A DNA stretch of 64,000 nucleotides, taken from contig NZ_CP006764.1 of the NCBI RefSeq assembly GCF_000767055.1, forward strand, positions 2,108,001 to 2,172,000, given 5' to 3'. This document shows positions 26,469-36,036 of the stretch, piece after piece. The notes beneath the pieces were generated by a model, which did not search any database, had not been told where the DNA came from, and worked only from the letters and a program-made list of their open reading frames with translations. The position numbers were made by a program, and so were the translations under genes. Source of the DNA: Corynebacterium doosanense CAU 212 = DSM 45436 (GTDB lineage Bacteria; Actinomycetota; Actinomycetes; Mycobacteriales; Mycobacteriaceae). Positions within the stretch are counted from its first letter, which is position 1, and each line of letters opens with the position of its first letter.

Positions 26469-27023
26469 ATGTCAGCGCAGAACTCCGACCGACGATCCGC
26501 CGTCCTCGCAGCCGTGTGGGGAGTGATCGCCGAGCGGGGCATCGACGGGGTGAGTTTCCGCAGCGTCGCCAGAGAGGCGGGCGTTTCGACAGGCCTGGTC
26601 CAGCACCACTTCCCCACCCGGGCCGACCTCATCCGCGAATCCGCCCGGTGGATGATCGACTCCGCCAGTGCCAGCTACCCGGCCACCCGAGACGTCGACG
26701 ACGACACGGCCGTCACGGAGCTTCTCACCCACGCGCTGCCCTCGGCCTCGCAGAGCCCGCGTGGTGTCGGGATCTACTACGCCTTTCTCGCCACCGCCGC
26801 CACGGACGCAGTGGTCAGGGAGGTCCTCCGCGAGGCGAAGGACGGTGCGCGCGACGAGATCGCGCGGCGACTCAGAATCGGCACGTTGGAAGCTGCCGCA
26901 CTCCTGGCCCTGTCCGACGGATTGGTGCAGCAGGCCTACCTCGGAGCCATTTCGCCCGAGGCCGCGGTCTCCGTCATCAGCAGGGAGGTGGAACGCGCAC
27001 GAAAAAACCCGCCACTGGAGTGA
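26469..27023 (+). CDS. TetR-family regulator (hydrolase-linked)
   Basis: A 184-residue TetR regulator. The helix-turn-helix is AAVWGVIAERGIDGVSFRSVAREAGVSTGLVQHHFPTRADLIRES at residues 14-58; the rest is a helical ligand domain (BetI-like layout). It is divergent from the membrane-anchored hydrolase and shares two ATACRGTCGTAT operators with it. The message is probably leaderless. It likely represses itself and the hydrolase and responds to the hydrolase substrate or a related compound. Confidence 0.85.
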   Translation: MSAQNSDRRSAVLAAVWGVIAERGIDGVSFRSVAREAGVSTGLVQHHFPTRADLIRESARWMIDSASASYPATRDVDDDTAVTELLTHALPSASQSPRGVGIYYAFLATAATDAVVREVLREAKDGARDEIARRLRIGTLEAAALLALSDGLVQQAYLGAISPEAAVSVISREVERARKNPPLE

Positions 27024-27046
27024 CGGGCTTTCCTGACGGCGGGAGA

Positions 27047-28405
27047 CTAGCTCTCGTCGCCCTCGATGATGTCGTCATCCTCCGGCTCCTCGCCGAAGTA
27101 CTCGGACGGGTCAACGGAGTTGCCCTCGGAGTCCTCGACGGTGACGCGGCAGATGGCGGCGGCGAGTGCCTTGCCGCGGCGCACGTCGGCGAAGAGGTTG
27201 CCGATCTGGTTGGCCTGCTGCAGCTGCTGGACGAACTGCGACGGGTCCATCCCGTTGGACTGCGCGGTGAAGAGGATGTGGTCGGTCAGCTCCTGCTGGG
27301 AGACCTGCGGATCCTCCTCGTCGGCGAGTGCGTCGAGGAACAGCTGCGTGCGGACGGATTCCTCGGCCTGCTCGCGGGACTGCTTGTCGAATTCCTCGCG
27401 GGTGGTGCCCTGGGCCTCGAGAAGGCCGGCGAGGGCGTTCTCGTCGTGGGCCATCTGACCGAGGATCTGGTGCAGCTGCTGGTGAGCCTGCTCGTCGACG
27501 ACGGACTCGGGAACAGCAACCTCGGTCTTGGCCAGCGCGGCCTTGAGCACCTCGTCGCGGATGTCCGCGGCCTGCTTGCCCTTGCCCTGCTCGGCGAGCA
27601 TGGTCTTGGTGTTCTCGCGCAGCTCCTCGACGGTGTCGAACTCGGAGGCCTCCTGGGCGAACTCGTCGTCGAGCTCGGGGAGCTTGCGCTCCTTGGTCTG
27701 CTGGACGGTCACCTTAATGGTGGCGGTCTTGCCGGCGTGCTCGCCAGCCTGCAGCTCAGCCTCGAACTCGGCCTCCTCCTCGGACTTCAGTCCGCGCAGT
27801 GCGCTGTCCAGGCCCTTGATGAGGTCGTCGGAGCCGAGCTCGTAGGACAGACCCTCGGTGGAGGCCTCGTCGATCTTCTCGCCGTCGATCTCGGCAGCGA
27901 GGTCGATCACGGCGAAGTCGCCGGTCTTGAGCTTGCGCTTGGTGTCCTTGAGCTCGCCGAAGCGGGCGCGGAGGTTGTCCAGCTCGGTGTCCACGGCGGC
28001 GTCGTCGATCTCGATCGCCGGGACGGTGACCTTGATGTCGGAGAAGTCCGGCACGTCGACCTCGGGGCGGACGTCGACCTCCGCGGTGAACTCGACGAAG
28101 TCGTTGTCCTCCAGCTTCGAGATGTCGATGGCCGGCTGACCGATGACCTTGAGGTCGTTCTCCTCGCAGGCCTGCTGGTAGCGGGTCGGCAGCATGTCGT
28201 TGATGACCTGCTCGAGGATCGGGCCACGGCCGTAACGGGCGTCGATAAGCTGCTTCGGCGCCTTGCCCTTACGGAAGCCGGGGATGGACACCTGCTGAGC
28301 GATGGCCTCGTAGGCCTGATCGATCTCGGGCTTGAGCTCGTCAAACGGAACGTTGACGGTCAGCTTCACGCGGGTGTCGTTCAGCTTCTCGACGGAAGTC
28401 TTCAC
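27047..28405 (-). CDS. tig: Trigger factor (ribosome-associated chaperone and prolyl isomerase)
   Basis: A 452-residue protein with three domains. The N-terminal ribosome-binding domain has the signature [11 protein letters not shown] at about residues 43-53. The central FKBP-type prolyl isomerase domain (about 155-240) has [13 protein letters not shown] and [23 protein letters not shown]. The C-terminal helical chaperone domain is followed by a long acidic tail ([14 protein letters not shown]). It is upstream of clpP1P2 in the conserved actinobacterial order. ATG at 28405 follows GGAGA. Confidence 0.95.
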   Translation of the reverse strand: MKTSVEKLNDTRVKLTVNVPFDELKPEIDQAYEAIAQQVSIPGFRKGKAPKQLIDARYGRGPILEQVINDMLPTRYQQACEENDLKVIGQPAIDISKLEDNDFVEFTAEVDVRPEVDVPDFSDIKVTVPAIEIDDAAVDTELDNLRARFGELKDTKRKLKTGDFAVIDLAAEIDGEKIDEASTEGLSYELGSDDLIKGLDSALRGLKSEEEAEFEAELQAGEHAGKTATIKVTVQQTKERKLPELDDEFAQEASEFDTVEELRENTKTMLAEQGKGKQAADIRDEVLKAALAKTEVAVPESVVDEQAHQQLHQILGQMAHDENALAGLLEAQGTTREEFDKQSREQAEESVRTQLFLDALADEEDPQVSQQELTDHILFTAQSNGMDPSQFVQQLQQANQIGNLFADVRRGKALAAAICRVTVEDSEGNSVDPSEYFGEEPEDDDIIEGDES

Positions 28406-28478
28406 TGGTAAGTCTCCTGGTTGTCGTGATTAATACGGATTTGTTTAAGTCTAAGAGCCCGTTCCCGGGCCCCGTACG

Positions 28479-28552
28479 TCGGGGCGACAGGATTTGAACC
28501 TGCGACCCCCTGCTCCCAAAGCAGGTGCGCTACCAAGCTGCGCCACGCCCCG
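28479..28552 (-). tRNA. tRNA-Pro (anticodon TGG)
   Basis: The minus strand folds as a cloverleaf with acceptor CGGGGCG/CGCCCCG, anticodon stem CTGCT-TTGGGA-AGCAG with TGG, and T-loop GTTCAAATCC. CCA is not encoded. Confidence 0.93.
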
Positions 28553-28697
28553 TCCGGCCCAGGGAAAATGCTCTTTCCCGGATCGTCCGGCTTGCGAGTC
28601 TAGCGGGCGACCGGATTCCGCGGTGCAACCGGGGTGCGACCGGCAGGCCGGAACGCGCAAAACCCGGCCACGGGGGCCGGGTTGAGGTGTTACGTGG

Positions 28698-28769
28698 AGG
28701 GAATGACGGGAATCGAACCCGCGTCTTCAGCTTGGAAGGCTGAGGTATTAGCCACTATACGACATTCCC
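28698..28769 (-). tRNA. tRNA-Gly (anticodon TCC)
   Basis: Minus-strand cloverleaf with acceptor GGGAATG/CATTCCC, anticodon loop CTTCCAA (TCC) and T-arm CGGGTTCGATTCCCG. A CCA end is encoded just beyond (28695-28697). Confidence 0.93.
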
Positions 28770-28912
28770 ACAGGCCATTATCTGGCAGCGAGACGAGCTT
28801 AACGCATGAGTGCGCCGGAAGGAAAACCGCCTTCCGGAACTTTCGCCGGCCGCGGAACGTTGTTCCGGTAGACAACTTTCCATCAAGTACGAGCGACAGA
28901 AAGTGCACTCCC

Positions 28913-29731
28913 GTGGGCTCACTCATCATCATCATCGCCATTGCTGTGGGTGCCGGCGCCTGGATCTCCGGCCGAAGCACCAAGAAGAACACCGCCCAGC
29001 TTGAGCAGAACCGGGCCGCCGACGCCCGCGCCGACGCGCAGCGCTGGACCGAGCGTCTGGGTAGCCAGGTGCTCAGCCTCTCCGGCACCGACCAGGCCTC
29101 CACCCAGGCCATGGCCGATGCCTCGGAGCGCTTCAATGCTGCGAACTCCGCGCTGTCCACCGCGCAGACGACGAAGGAGTTCCTGCTCGCCCGCGAGTCC
29201 GCGCTCGAGGGCCTGCACTACGTCAACGCCGCCCGGGAAATCATGGGCATGCCCGCCGGCCCGCAGCTTCCCGAGCTCGAGGGCCAGCGCCAGGCCGGCC
29301 GGGTCACGGAGCGCCGCACCATCGAACACGAGGGCCAGACCCTCACCGCGTCACCGGTGGCCACGGATGACGCGCAGCACTACTACCCCGGCGGCAACGT
29401 CGCCGGCCGTCCGGTTCCGGCCGGCTGGTACTCCAGTCCCTGGTGGGGACCCGCCCTGGCCACGGGTATGTGGAACATGTCGTCGGTGATGATGTTCTCC
29501 ATGATGTTCTCGGGCATGGCCGGTGCCCCGAGCGCCGCGGCCTTCGAGTCCGGTTATGACGAGGGATTCGCCGACGCCGGTGGAGACATGGGCGGCGACG
29601 GTGACTTCGGCGGCGGAGACATGGGCGGCGGTGACGCGGGCGGAGACGGCGGCGGTTTCTTCGACGGCCTCTTCGGCGGTGGCGATGGCGGCGGAGACGG
29701 TGGCTTCGGCTTTGACTTCGGTTTCGACTAG
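28913..29731 (+). CDS. Membrane-anchored protein with Gly/Asp-rich tail
   Basis: A 272-residue protein of unknown function. An N-terminal helix (SLIIIIAIAVGAGAWI) is followed by a basic NTAQLEQNR-type helical region (residues 20-110), then a Trp/Met-rich hydrophobic section (WNMSSVMMFSMMFSGMAG), and a C-terminal tail made almost only of Gly, Asp, Phe (GGGDMGGGDAGGDGGGFFDGLFGGGD). The tail is like those of TPM/YgcG-type proteins. I chose the GTG at 28913 after GAAAG because it starts exactly at the membrane helix; the longer open frame reads through the tRNA. A strong terminator follows. Confidence 0.65.
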   Translation: MGSLIIIIAIAVGAGAWISGRSTKKNTAQLEQNRAADARADAQRWTERLGSQVLSLSGTDQASTQAMADASERFNAANSALSTAQTTKEFLLARESALEGLHYVNAAREIMGMPAGPQLPELEGQRQAGRVTERRTIEHEGQTLTASPVATDDAQHYYPGGNVAGRPVPAGWYSSPWWGPALATGMWNMSSVMMFSMMFSGMAGAPSAAAFESGYDEGFADAGGDMGGDGDFGGGDMGGGDAGGDGGGFFDGLFGGGDGGGDGGFGFDFGFD

Positions 29732-29753
29732 CCCCTGCTGATCACCACGACAA

Positions 29754-29794
29754 GACCCCCGCAGCGTCCTCTTCCCAGAGGTGCTGCGGGGGTC
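29754..29794. terminator. Bidirectional terminator 29.75 kb / rpiB
   Basis: GACCCCCGCAGC pairs with GCTGCGGGGGTC (12-bp arms) around a loop that contains the smaller hairpin CTCT-TCCC-AGAG. Confidence 0.8.
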
Positions 29795-29810
29795 CTGTGC
29801 TGAGCGGGGG

Positions 29811-30284
29811 CTACTCGGCCGGAACCTCCGGGGCGACGCCGGAGCGCTCGTACTCGGCGAGGATGTCGATGCGGCGCTGGTGGCGCTCCTCCTCGGACCA
29901 CGGCTGCTCCAGGAAGGCGTCGACCATGGCGAGCACCTCGTCGCCGGTGTGCATGCGCCCACCGATGCCGATGAGCTGGGCGTTGTTGTGCTCGCGTGCG
30001 AGGCGGGCGGTCTCCACGGACCAGGCCAGCGCACAGCGCGCACCCGGCACCTTGTTGGCCGCGATCTGCTCGCCGTTGCCCGAGCCGCCGAGGACGATGC
30101 CCAGGGAGCCCGGATCGTCGACCGTCTTGCGGGCGGCGTCGATGCAGAAGGCGGGGTAGTCGTCGGCGGCGTCGTAGGTGTAGGCACCGCAGTCGACTAC
30201 CTCGTGGCCCGCGGCCTTGAGGTGATCGGCGATGAGGTTCTTTGTCTCGAATCCGGCATGGTCTGCTCCAAGGTAAACGCGCAT
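29811..30284 (-). CDS. rpiB: Ribose-5-phosphate isomerase B
   Basis: A 157-residue isomerase (ribose 5-phosphate to ribulose 5-phosphate, pentose phosphate pathway). MRVYLGADHAGFETKNLI, DCGAYTYDAADDYP and GIVLGGSGNGEQIAANKVPGARCAL match RpiB of actinobacteria, which use Glu (in NGEQ) as catalytic base where the E. coli enzyme uses Cys. ATG at 30282-30284 has TAACCT (30292-30297) 7 bases before it, so the message is leaderless. The frame open upstream is not coding. Confidence 0.93.
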   Translation of the reverse strand: MRVYLGADHAGFETKNLIADHLKAAGHEVVDCGAYTYDAADDYPAFCIDAARKTVDDPGSLGIVLGGSGNGEQIAANKVPGARCALAWSVETARLAREHNNAQLIGIGGRMHTGDEVLAMVDAFLEQPWSEEERHQRRIDILAEYERSGVAPEVPAE

Positions 30285-30291
30285 GGGGCCT

Positions 30292-30297
30292 AGGTTA
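30292..30297 (-). promoter_or_regulatory. -10 box of leaderless rpiB
   Basis: TAACCT on the minus strand ends 7 bases before the rpiB ATG; no ribosome site is present. Confidence 0.5.
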
Positions 30298-30380
30298 GCG
30301 GATTTCGGGTCGCGGCAGCCCTCCCCCACGTAGGGTGAAGGAGATTCACGATTCCCCCGCCCGAAGGAGCTGAGCCGCAC

Positions 30381-30680
30381 ATGGCCGACGACAGCACCCT
30401 CCCCTTTGAGGACTGGGCCGGCACCTTCAAGATCCTCGGCGACCCCTCGCGGTTGCGCCTGCTCACCGCCATTCATGCCTCGGGCCAGTACGTCTCCTCC
30501 GTGACGGAGCTGGCGGAGGCCTCCGGGTTGAGGGTGGCCACGGCCTCGGCGGCGTTGCGGGCGATGGAACGCAACCAGACGGTCGGTTCCCGCCGCGACG
30601 GTCGGAACATCCACTACGCCATCGTCGATACGCACGTCCACGAGCTGCTGCACTGGATGGGTTCTGGCCACGGGCACTGA
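30381..30680 (+). CDS. ArsR-family regulator
   Basis: A 99-residue winged-helix repressor of the ArsR/SmtB family. FKILGDPSRLRLLTAIHASGQYVSSVTELAEASGLRVATASAALRAMERNQTVGSRRDGRNIHYAIVD is the diagnostic core. There is no cysteine; the C-terminus THVHELLHWMGSGHGH is rich in histidine, suggesting Zn(II) or another borderline metal bound at an alpha-5 type site. GAAGGAGC precedes the ATG. No metal transporter gene is adjacent, so the target is unknown. A strong terminator follows. Confidence 0.82.
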   Translation: MADDSTLPFEDWAGTFKILGDPSRLRLLTAIHASGQYVSSVTELAEASGLRVATASAALRAMERNQTVGSRRDGRNIHYAIVDTHVHELLHWMGSGHGH

Positions 30681-30707
30681 CGGCCCTGATGCCCTTAGCG
30701 CAGCACA

Positions 30708-30743
30708 AAGCCCCTGCGTCCCGGATCGGGGACGCAGGGGCTT
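30708..30743. terminator. Bidirectional terminator arsR-type gene / small protein gene
   Basis: A perfect 15-bp stem AAGCCCCTGCGTCCC / GGGACGCAGGGGCTT with a short loop, between two converging genes. Confidence 0.85.
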
Positions 30744-30763
30744 GAGACGAGTCCTGGAGTGGA

Positions 30764-30934
30764 CTACTTGGCGGTCTCAGCTGCCTCGGGAGCCTCGGTG
30801 GAGGAACCCTCGATAGCGGAGGAGCCCAGGTCCAGGCCGGTACCGATGGTCTCGATGATCGCCTTGGCGAGGCCGAACTGAGCCTCGAAGATGCCGGAGA
30901 TGCCCTCGAAAAGGTCGTTGAACTGATCAGCCAT
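30764..30934 (-). CDS. Small acidic helical protein, possibly a channel-forming peptide of the mycomembrane
   Basis: A 56-residue protein starting at the ATG at 30932-30934, with AAGGGA at ideal distance. It is nearly all helix (FNDLFEGISGIFEAQFGLAKAIIETIGTGLDLG), amphipathic, lacks Cys and a signal peptide, and ends in an acidic Ser/Thr/Glu/Ala tail. Size, acidity and lack of a signal sequence resemble the PorH/PorA family of very short channel peptides of the corynebacterial outer membrane, but the sequence is not one I recognise. It has its own perfect ribosome site and a 15-bp terminator, suggesting strong expression. Function unproven. Confidence 0.65.
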   Translation of the reverse strand: MADQFNDLFEGISGIFEAQFGLAKAIIETIGTGLDLGSSAIEGSSTEAPEAAETAK

Positions 30935-31039
30935 GATGTGTCCCTTCAGATGATGTGCCGCAGGGTTTCCCGCGGCCTGCAATCAGTCTGACAGAGCCAT
31001 CGCAGCCGATCTATCTCCTTTGGTATCCCACTTGCGCCG

Positions 31040-31654
31040 CTAGTTCTGCGGCATTTCCGTGCGGGGGCGCTTCATCTCGAAGAAGTACGGGTACTCGCCC
31101 AGGAGCGAGCAGGCGTCGAAGATCTTGCCCGCGTCCTCGCCCTCGGGGAAGCGGGTGATCACGGGGCCGAAGAACGCGTTGTCGCCGAACTGCACGACCG
31201 GGGTGCCGGAGGGCTCGCCCACCGCGTCGACGCTGGACTGGTGGTACTTGGCCAGGTCCTCGTCCATCTCCTCGGAGTTGGCCAGGTCTGCGTAGGAGGC
31301 GTCCAGTCCGACCTCGTCGAGCGCGCGGGCGATGACCTCGTCGTAGGCACCGAAGCCGGTCTTTCCGCCCTCGCCCTGGGTGTGCACGATGGTGCCCATG
31401 GCCGTGTAGAGCTCGTCGATCTTCTCGGGGTGCTCGTTCTTGACCTTGGCGAACACACGTGCCGGGCCCCAGTTGGCCTTCATCTTGTCGGCGTAGTCCT
31501 CGGGGATGTCCGCGTCCTTGTTGAGGATGGAGAGCGACATGGGGATGAACTCGAGGTCGATGTCACGCACGGTCTCCACCTCCTTGATCCACCGGGAGGT
31601 CTTCCAGGCGAAGGGGCAGGAGACGTCGAACCAGAACTTCACTGACTGTGCCAT
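31040..31654 (-). CDS. DsbA-family oxidoreductase, Rv2466c-like, single active-site Cys
   Basis: A 204-residue thioredoxin-fold protein without signal peptide. VKFWFDVSCPFAWKTSRWIKEVE, TAMGTIVHTQG, VDAVGEPSGTPVVQF, AFFGPVITRFPEGEDAGKIFD and the end YFFEMKRPRTEMP align along the whole length with M. tuberculosis Rv2466c, a mycothiol-dependent reductase. Where Rv2466c has C-P-W-C, this protein has Cys13-Pro-Phe-Ala16, so the resolving cysteine is missing and a one-cysteine mycothiol mechanism is expected. It is divergent from pepN. ATG at 31652-31654 follows AAGGAAAG. Confidence 0.85.
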   Translation of the reverse strand: MAQSVKFWFDVSCPFAWKTSRWIKEVETVRDIDLEFIPMSLSILNKDADIPEDYADKMKANWGPARVFAKVKNEHPEKIDELYTAMGTIVHTQGEGGKTGFGAYDEVIARALDEVGLDASYADLANSEEMDEDLAKYHQSSVDAVGEPSGTPVVQFGDNAFFGPVITRFPEGEDAGKIFDACSLLGEYPYFFEMKRPRTEMPQN

Positions 31655-31727
31655 GACAGATCCTTCTTTCCTTAAGGTTTCAATAAATCGTTTCCTTGCC
31701 CCACCCTAGTGAAATTCCGGGAATGGC

Positions 31728-31733
31728 TACCCT
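31728..31733 (+). promoter_or_regulatory. -10 box of leaderless pepN
   Basis: TACCCT ends 7 bases before the ATG at 31741. This supports that start over the open-frame codon 15 codons upstream. Confidence 0.5.
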
Positions 31734-31740
31734 GGCATGC

Positions 31741-34260
<2,520 letters not shown>

Positions 34261-34280
34261 GTGGGGGCAGGTTCGGCCGG

Positions 34281-34870
34281 ACTATGCCGTGGCATAGTTT
34301 GGCCGGCCTCTGACCTGCGGTTGAGCACTATGCCGTGGCATAGTTTGACCCGATTCGGGTCAGGTGAGTCCACACGCGTGGACAACATCGGGTGTCCAGA
34401 CGTCTGGACGAATCTTGTTCGCAAGATTGAACGGACCCACCCTTCGCGACTATGCCGTGGCATAGTTCGGCCCGCTCGGGGCTGGGTGAGTCCACACGTG
34501 TGGACAGTTCTCATCGCTTCTCATCGTCCAGACGTCTGGACGGATCCTCCCCGCAGGATCTGCTTGCTGCGGAGTGCGCGACTATGCCGTCGCATAGTTC
34601 AGCTCTCTCCGAACCGAGTCCACACGCGTGGACAGCTTCCATCGTCCAGACGTCTGGACGATTCTGCTGCGTTTGGACTTCTCTGACCAGCGGTCTGCCA
34701 CTATGCCGTGGCATAGTCCGACATTCTCTGAACCGAGTCCACACGTGTGGACAGCATCGAGTGTCCAGACGTCTGGACGAATCTTACCCCACAAGATCGA
34801 ACTGACCCACGAACCGTAACTATGCCGCGGCATAGTTCGACCCGCTCCGACCGAGTCCACACGTGTGGAC
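34281..34870. repeat. Array of three interleaved palindrome families (A-B-C)
   Basis: Gene-free DNA between the convergent 3' ends of pepN and an acyl-CoA dehydrogenase gene. Family A, ACTATGCC-N2-GGCATAGT: 34281-34298, 34327-34344, 34449-34466, 34581-34598 (one arm change), 34700-34717, 34819-34836 (perfect 18-bp palindrome). Family B, GTCCACACG(T/C)GTGGAC: 34368-34383, 34490-34505, 34618-34633, 34737-34752, 34855-34870. Family C, GTCCAGACGTCTGGAC, four identical copies: 34394-34409, 34526-34541, 34644-34659, 34763-34778. Order A-A-B-C-A-B-C-A-B-C-A-B-C-A-B, unit 119-132 bases. Reading frames across it repeat short peptides and are artefacts. The palindromes have almost no loop, which points to dimeric DNA-binding proteins rather than RNA hairpins. 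No known element recognised. Confidence 0.95.
34411..34428. repeat. Tetraloop hairpin after first C palindrome
   Basis: AATCTTG-TTCG-CAAGATT directly follows the C palindrome. Similar shorter inverted repeats follow the second (GATCCT/AGGATC, about 34542-34560) and fourth (AATCTT/AAGAT, about 34780-34797) C copies. Confidence 0.6.
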
Positions 34871-34874
34871 TCCC

Positions 34875-36017
34875 CTACTCCACCGCGCCGAGCAGCGCCT
34901 TCGCGTACGCCGAGTGCAGCGACTCGTTGTCCGAGGGCTGGTAGAGCCCGGCGAGCACGTCGCGGTAGAGGCGCTGGAGCTCCGAGCTGCGGAAGTACTG
35001 CGCGCCGCCGCACGTGCGAATCGCCAGTTCGACCGCGTCCTTGGCCGCCTCCGTCGCAGCGTTCTTGACGTTAGAGAAGTAGAGGAACCACTTGCCCCCG
35101 TGGTCGATCTCACCGAGCCGGTCGACGTCCTCGGTCAGCTTCTCGATCTGCAGCACCGCCTGGTCCATGAGAATCCCGGCCGAGGCGATCTGCCAGCGGA
35201 TGTCGGGGTCGAGGGAGTACGGCGCTTGCTTGACCCTGCTCATCCGGGACGTGGTGATCTCGGCGGCCAGGGCCACGGCGCGCTCCCCGATCCCAGCGTA
35301 GACCGAGGCAAGGAGCAGCTCGAAGGGGCCGAAGATGCCAAACACGAGGGGGTCCGGGTTGGGACCGATCGGGGTGTGCGTCCCGATGTGCTCGGGGCGC
35401 AGGACAACCTCATCCAGCTTCGTCGTGTTGGACTGCGAGGCGCGCATGCCGAGCGTGTCCCAGTCGTCCTTGACGTCGATACCCTCCGCGCCGCGCTCGA
35501 GGAAGCCGAAAACGAGCTGGTCATCGGGGGTGCGGGCGTGGACGAGCAACTTGTCCCACACGGGTGAGAGCGAGGTGAAGATCTTGGTGCCGCTGATCCG
35601 GTAGCCGTCCCCGTCGGGGGTCGCGGTGGACGCGGAATCGAACAGTACGGCGTCGTTGCCGGCCTCGGAGATACCGAACGCGAAGATCTCACCCTTCACG
35701 ACCGCGTCGAACACCCAGTTCAGGGAGTCCGTGCCGCGCAACCACATGGTGTACGCGACGGCGACAATCACGTGGTGCATGTTGATGCCCAGTGCGGTTG
35801 CCGGGGCAGCCTGAGCTAATCGACGCTGCGCTCGCGAGACCTCCTGGAGGCTGAAGCCCAGGCCCCCGAACTCCTCGGGCACCAGCATGCGCAGGTAGCC
35901 GGCGTCGCGGAGCTCCGCGAGGTCCTCGGTGAAGAACTCGTTGCGTTCGTCGTAGCCGGCGGCGCGGCCGCGGATGCGTTGGAGGAGGTCGTCGGTAAGC
36001 AGCTGTTCGGCGGTCAT
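34875..36017 (-). CDS. Acyl-CoA dehydrogenase family protein
   Basis: A 380-residue FAD flavoprotein. The N-terminal helical domain, LRDAGYLRMLVPEEFGGLGFSLQEVSRAQRRLAQ, the middle FAD segment FGISEAGNDAVLFDS and GYRISGTKIFTSLSP, and the C-terminal helical domain with CGGAQYF are in the family order. The catalytic Glu position is not obvious, and the substitution pattern is like the DszC/short-chain-like or Fad E group, so it might be a monooxygenase-type relative instead. TAGGCT (36025-36030) ends 7 bases before the ATG, so the message is leaderless. It ends 4 bases from the palindrome array. Confidence 0.8.
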   Translation of the reverse strand: MTAEQLLTDDLLQRIRGRAAGYDERNEFFTEDLAELRDAGYLRMLVPEEFGGLGFSLQEVSRAQRRLAQAAPATALGINMHHVIVAVAYTMWLRGTDSLNWVFDAVVKGEIFAFGISEAGNDAVLFDSASTATPDGDGYRISGTKIFTSLSPVWDKLLVHARTPDDQLVFGFLERGAEGIDVKDDWDTLGMRASQSNTTKLDEVVLRPEHIGTHTPIGPNPDPLVFGIFGPFELLLASVYAGIGERAVALAAEITTSRMSRVKQAPYSLDPDIRWQIASAGILMDQAVLQIEKLTEDVDRLGEIDHGGKWFLYFSNVKNAATEAAKDAVELAIRTCGGAQYFRSSELQRLYRDVLAGLYQPSDNESLHSAYAKALLGAVE

Positions 36018-36024
36018 GCGCCCC

Positions 36025-36030
36025 AGCCTA
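36025..36030 (-). promoter_or_regulatory. -10 box of leaderless acyl-CoA dehydrogenase gene
   Basis: TAGGCT on the minus strand, 7 bases before the ATG at 36015-36017. The same TAGGCT plus 7-base arrangement is found at copD-ctaG. Confidence 0.55.
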
Positions 36031-36036
36031 TCCCCG

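Noticed and set aside
34281..34870. CRISPR array
   Set aside because: Repeats are 16-18 bases, of three alternating types, palindromic, and spacers resemble one another; no cas genes are nearby.
34261..34944. Overlapping reading frames with repeated peptides such as STRVD and PDVWT across the palindrome array
   Set aside because: They follow the DNA repeats in every frame and on both strands, have no ribosome sites, and show no codon bias; they are by-products of the palindromes.
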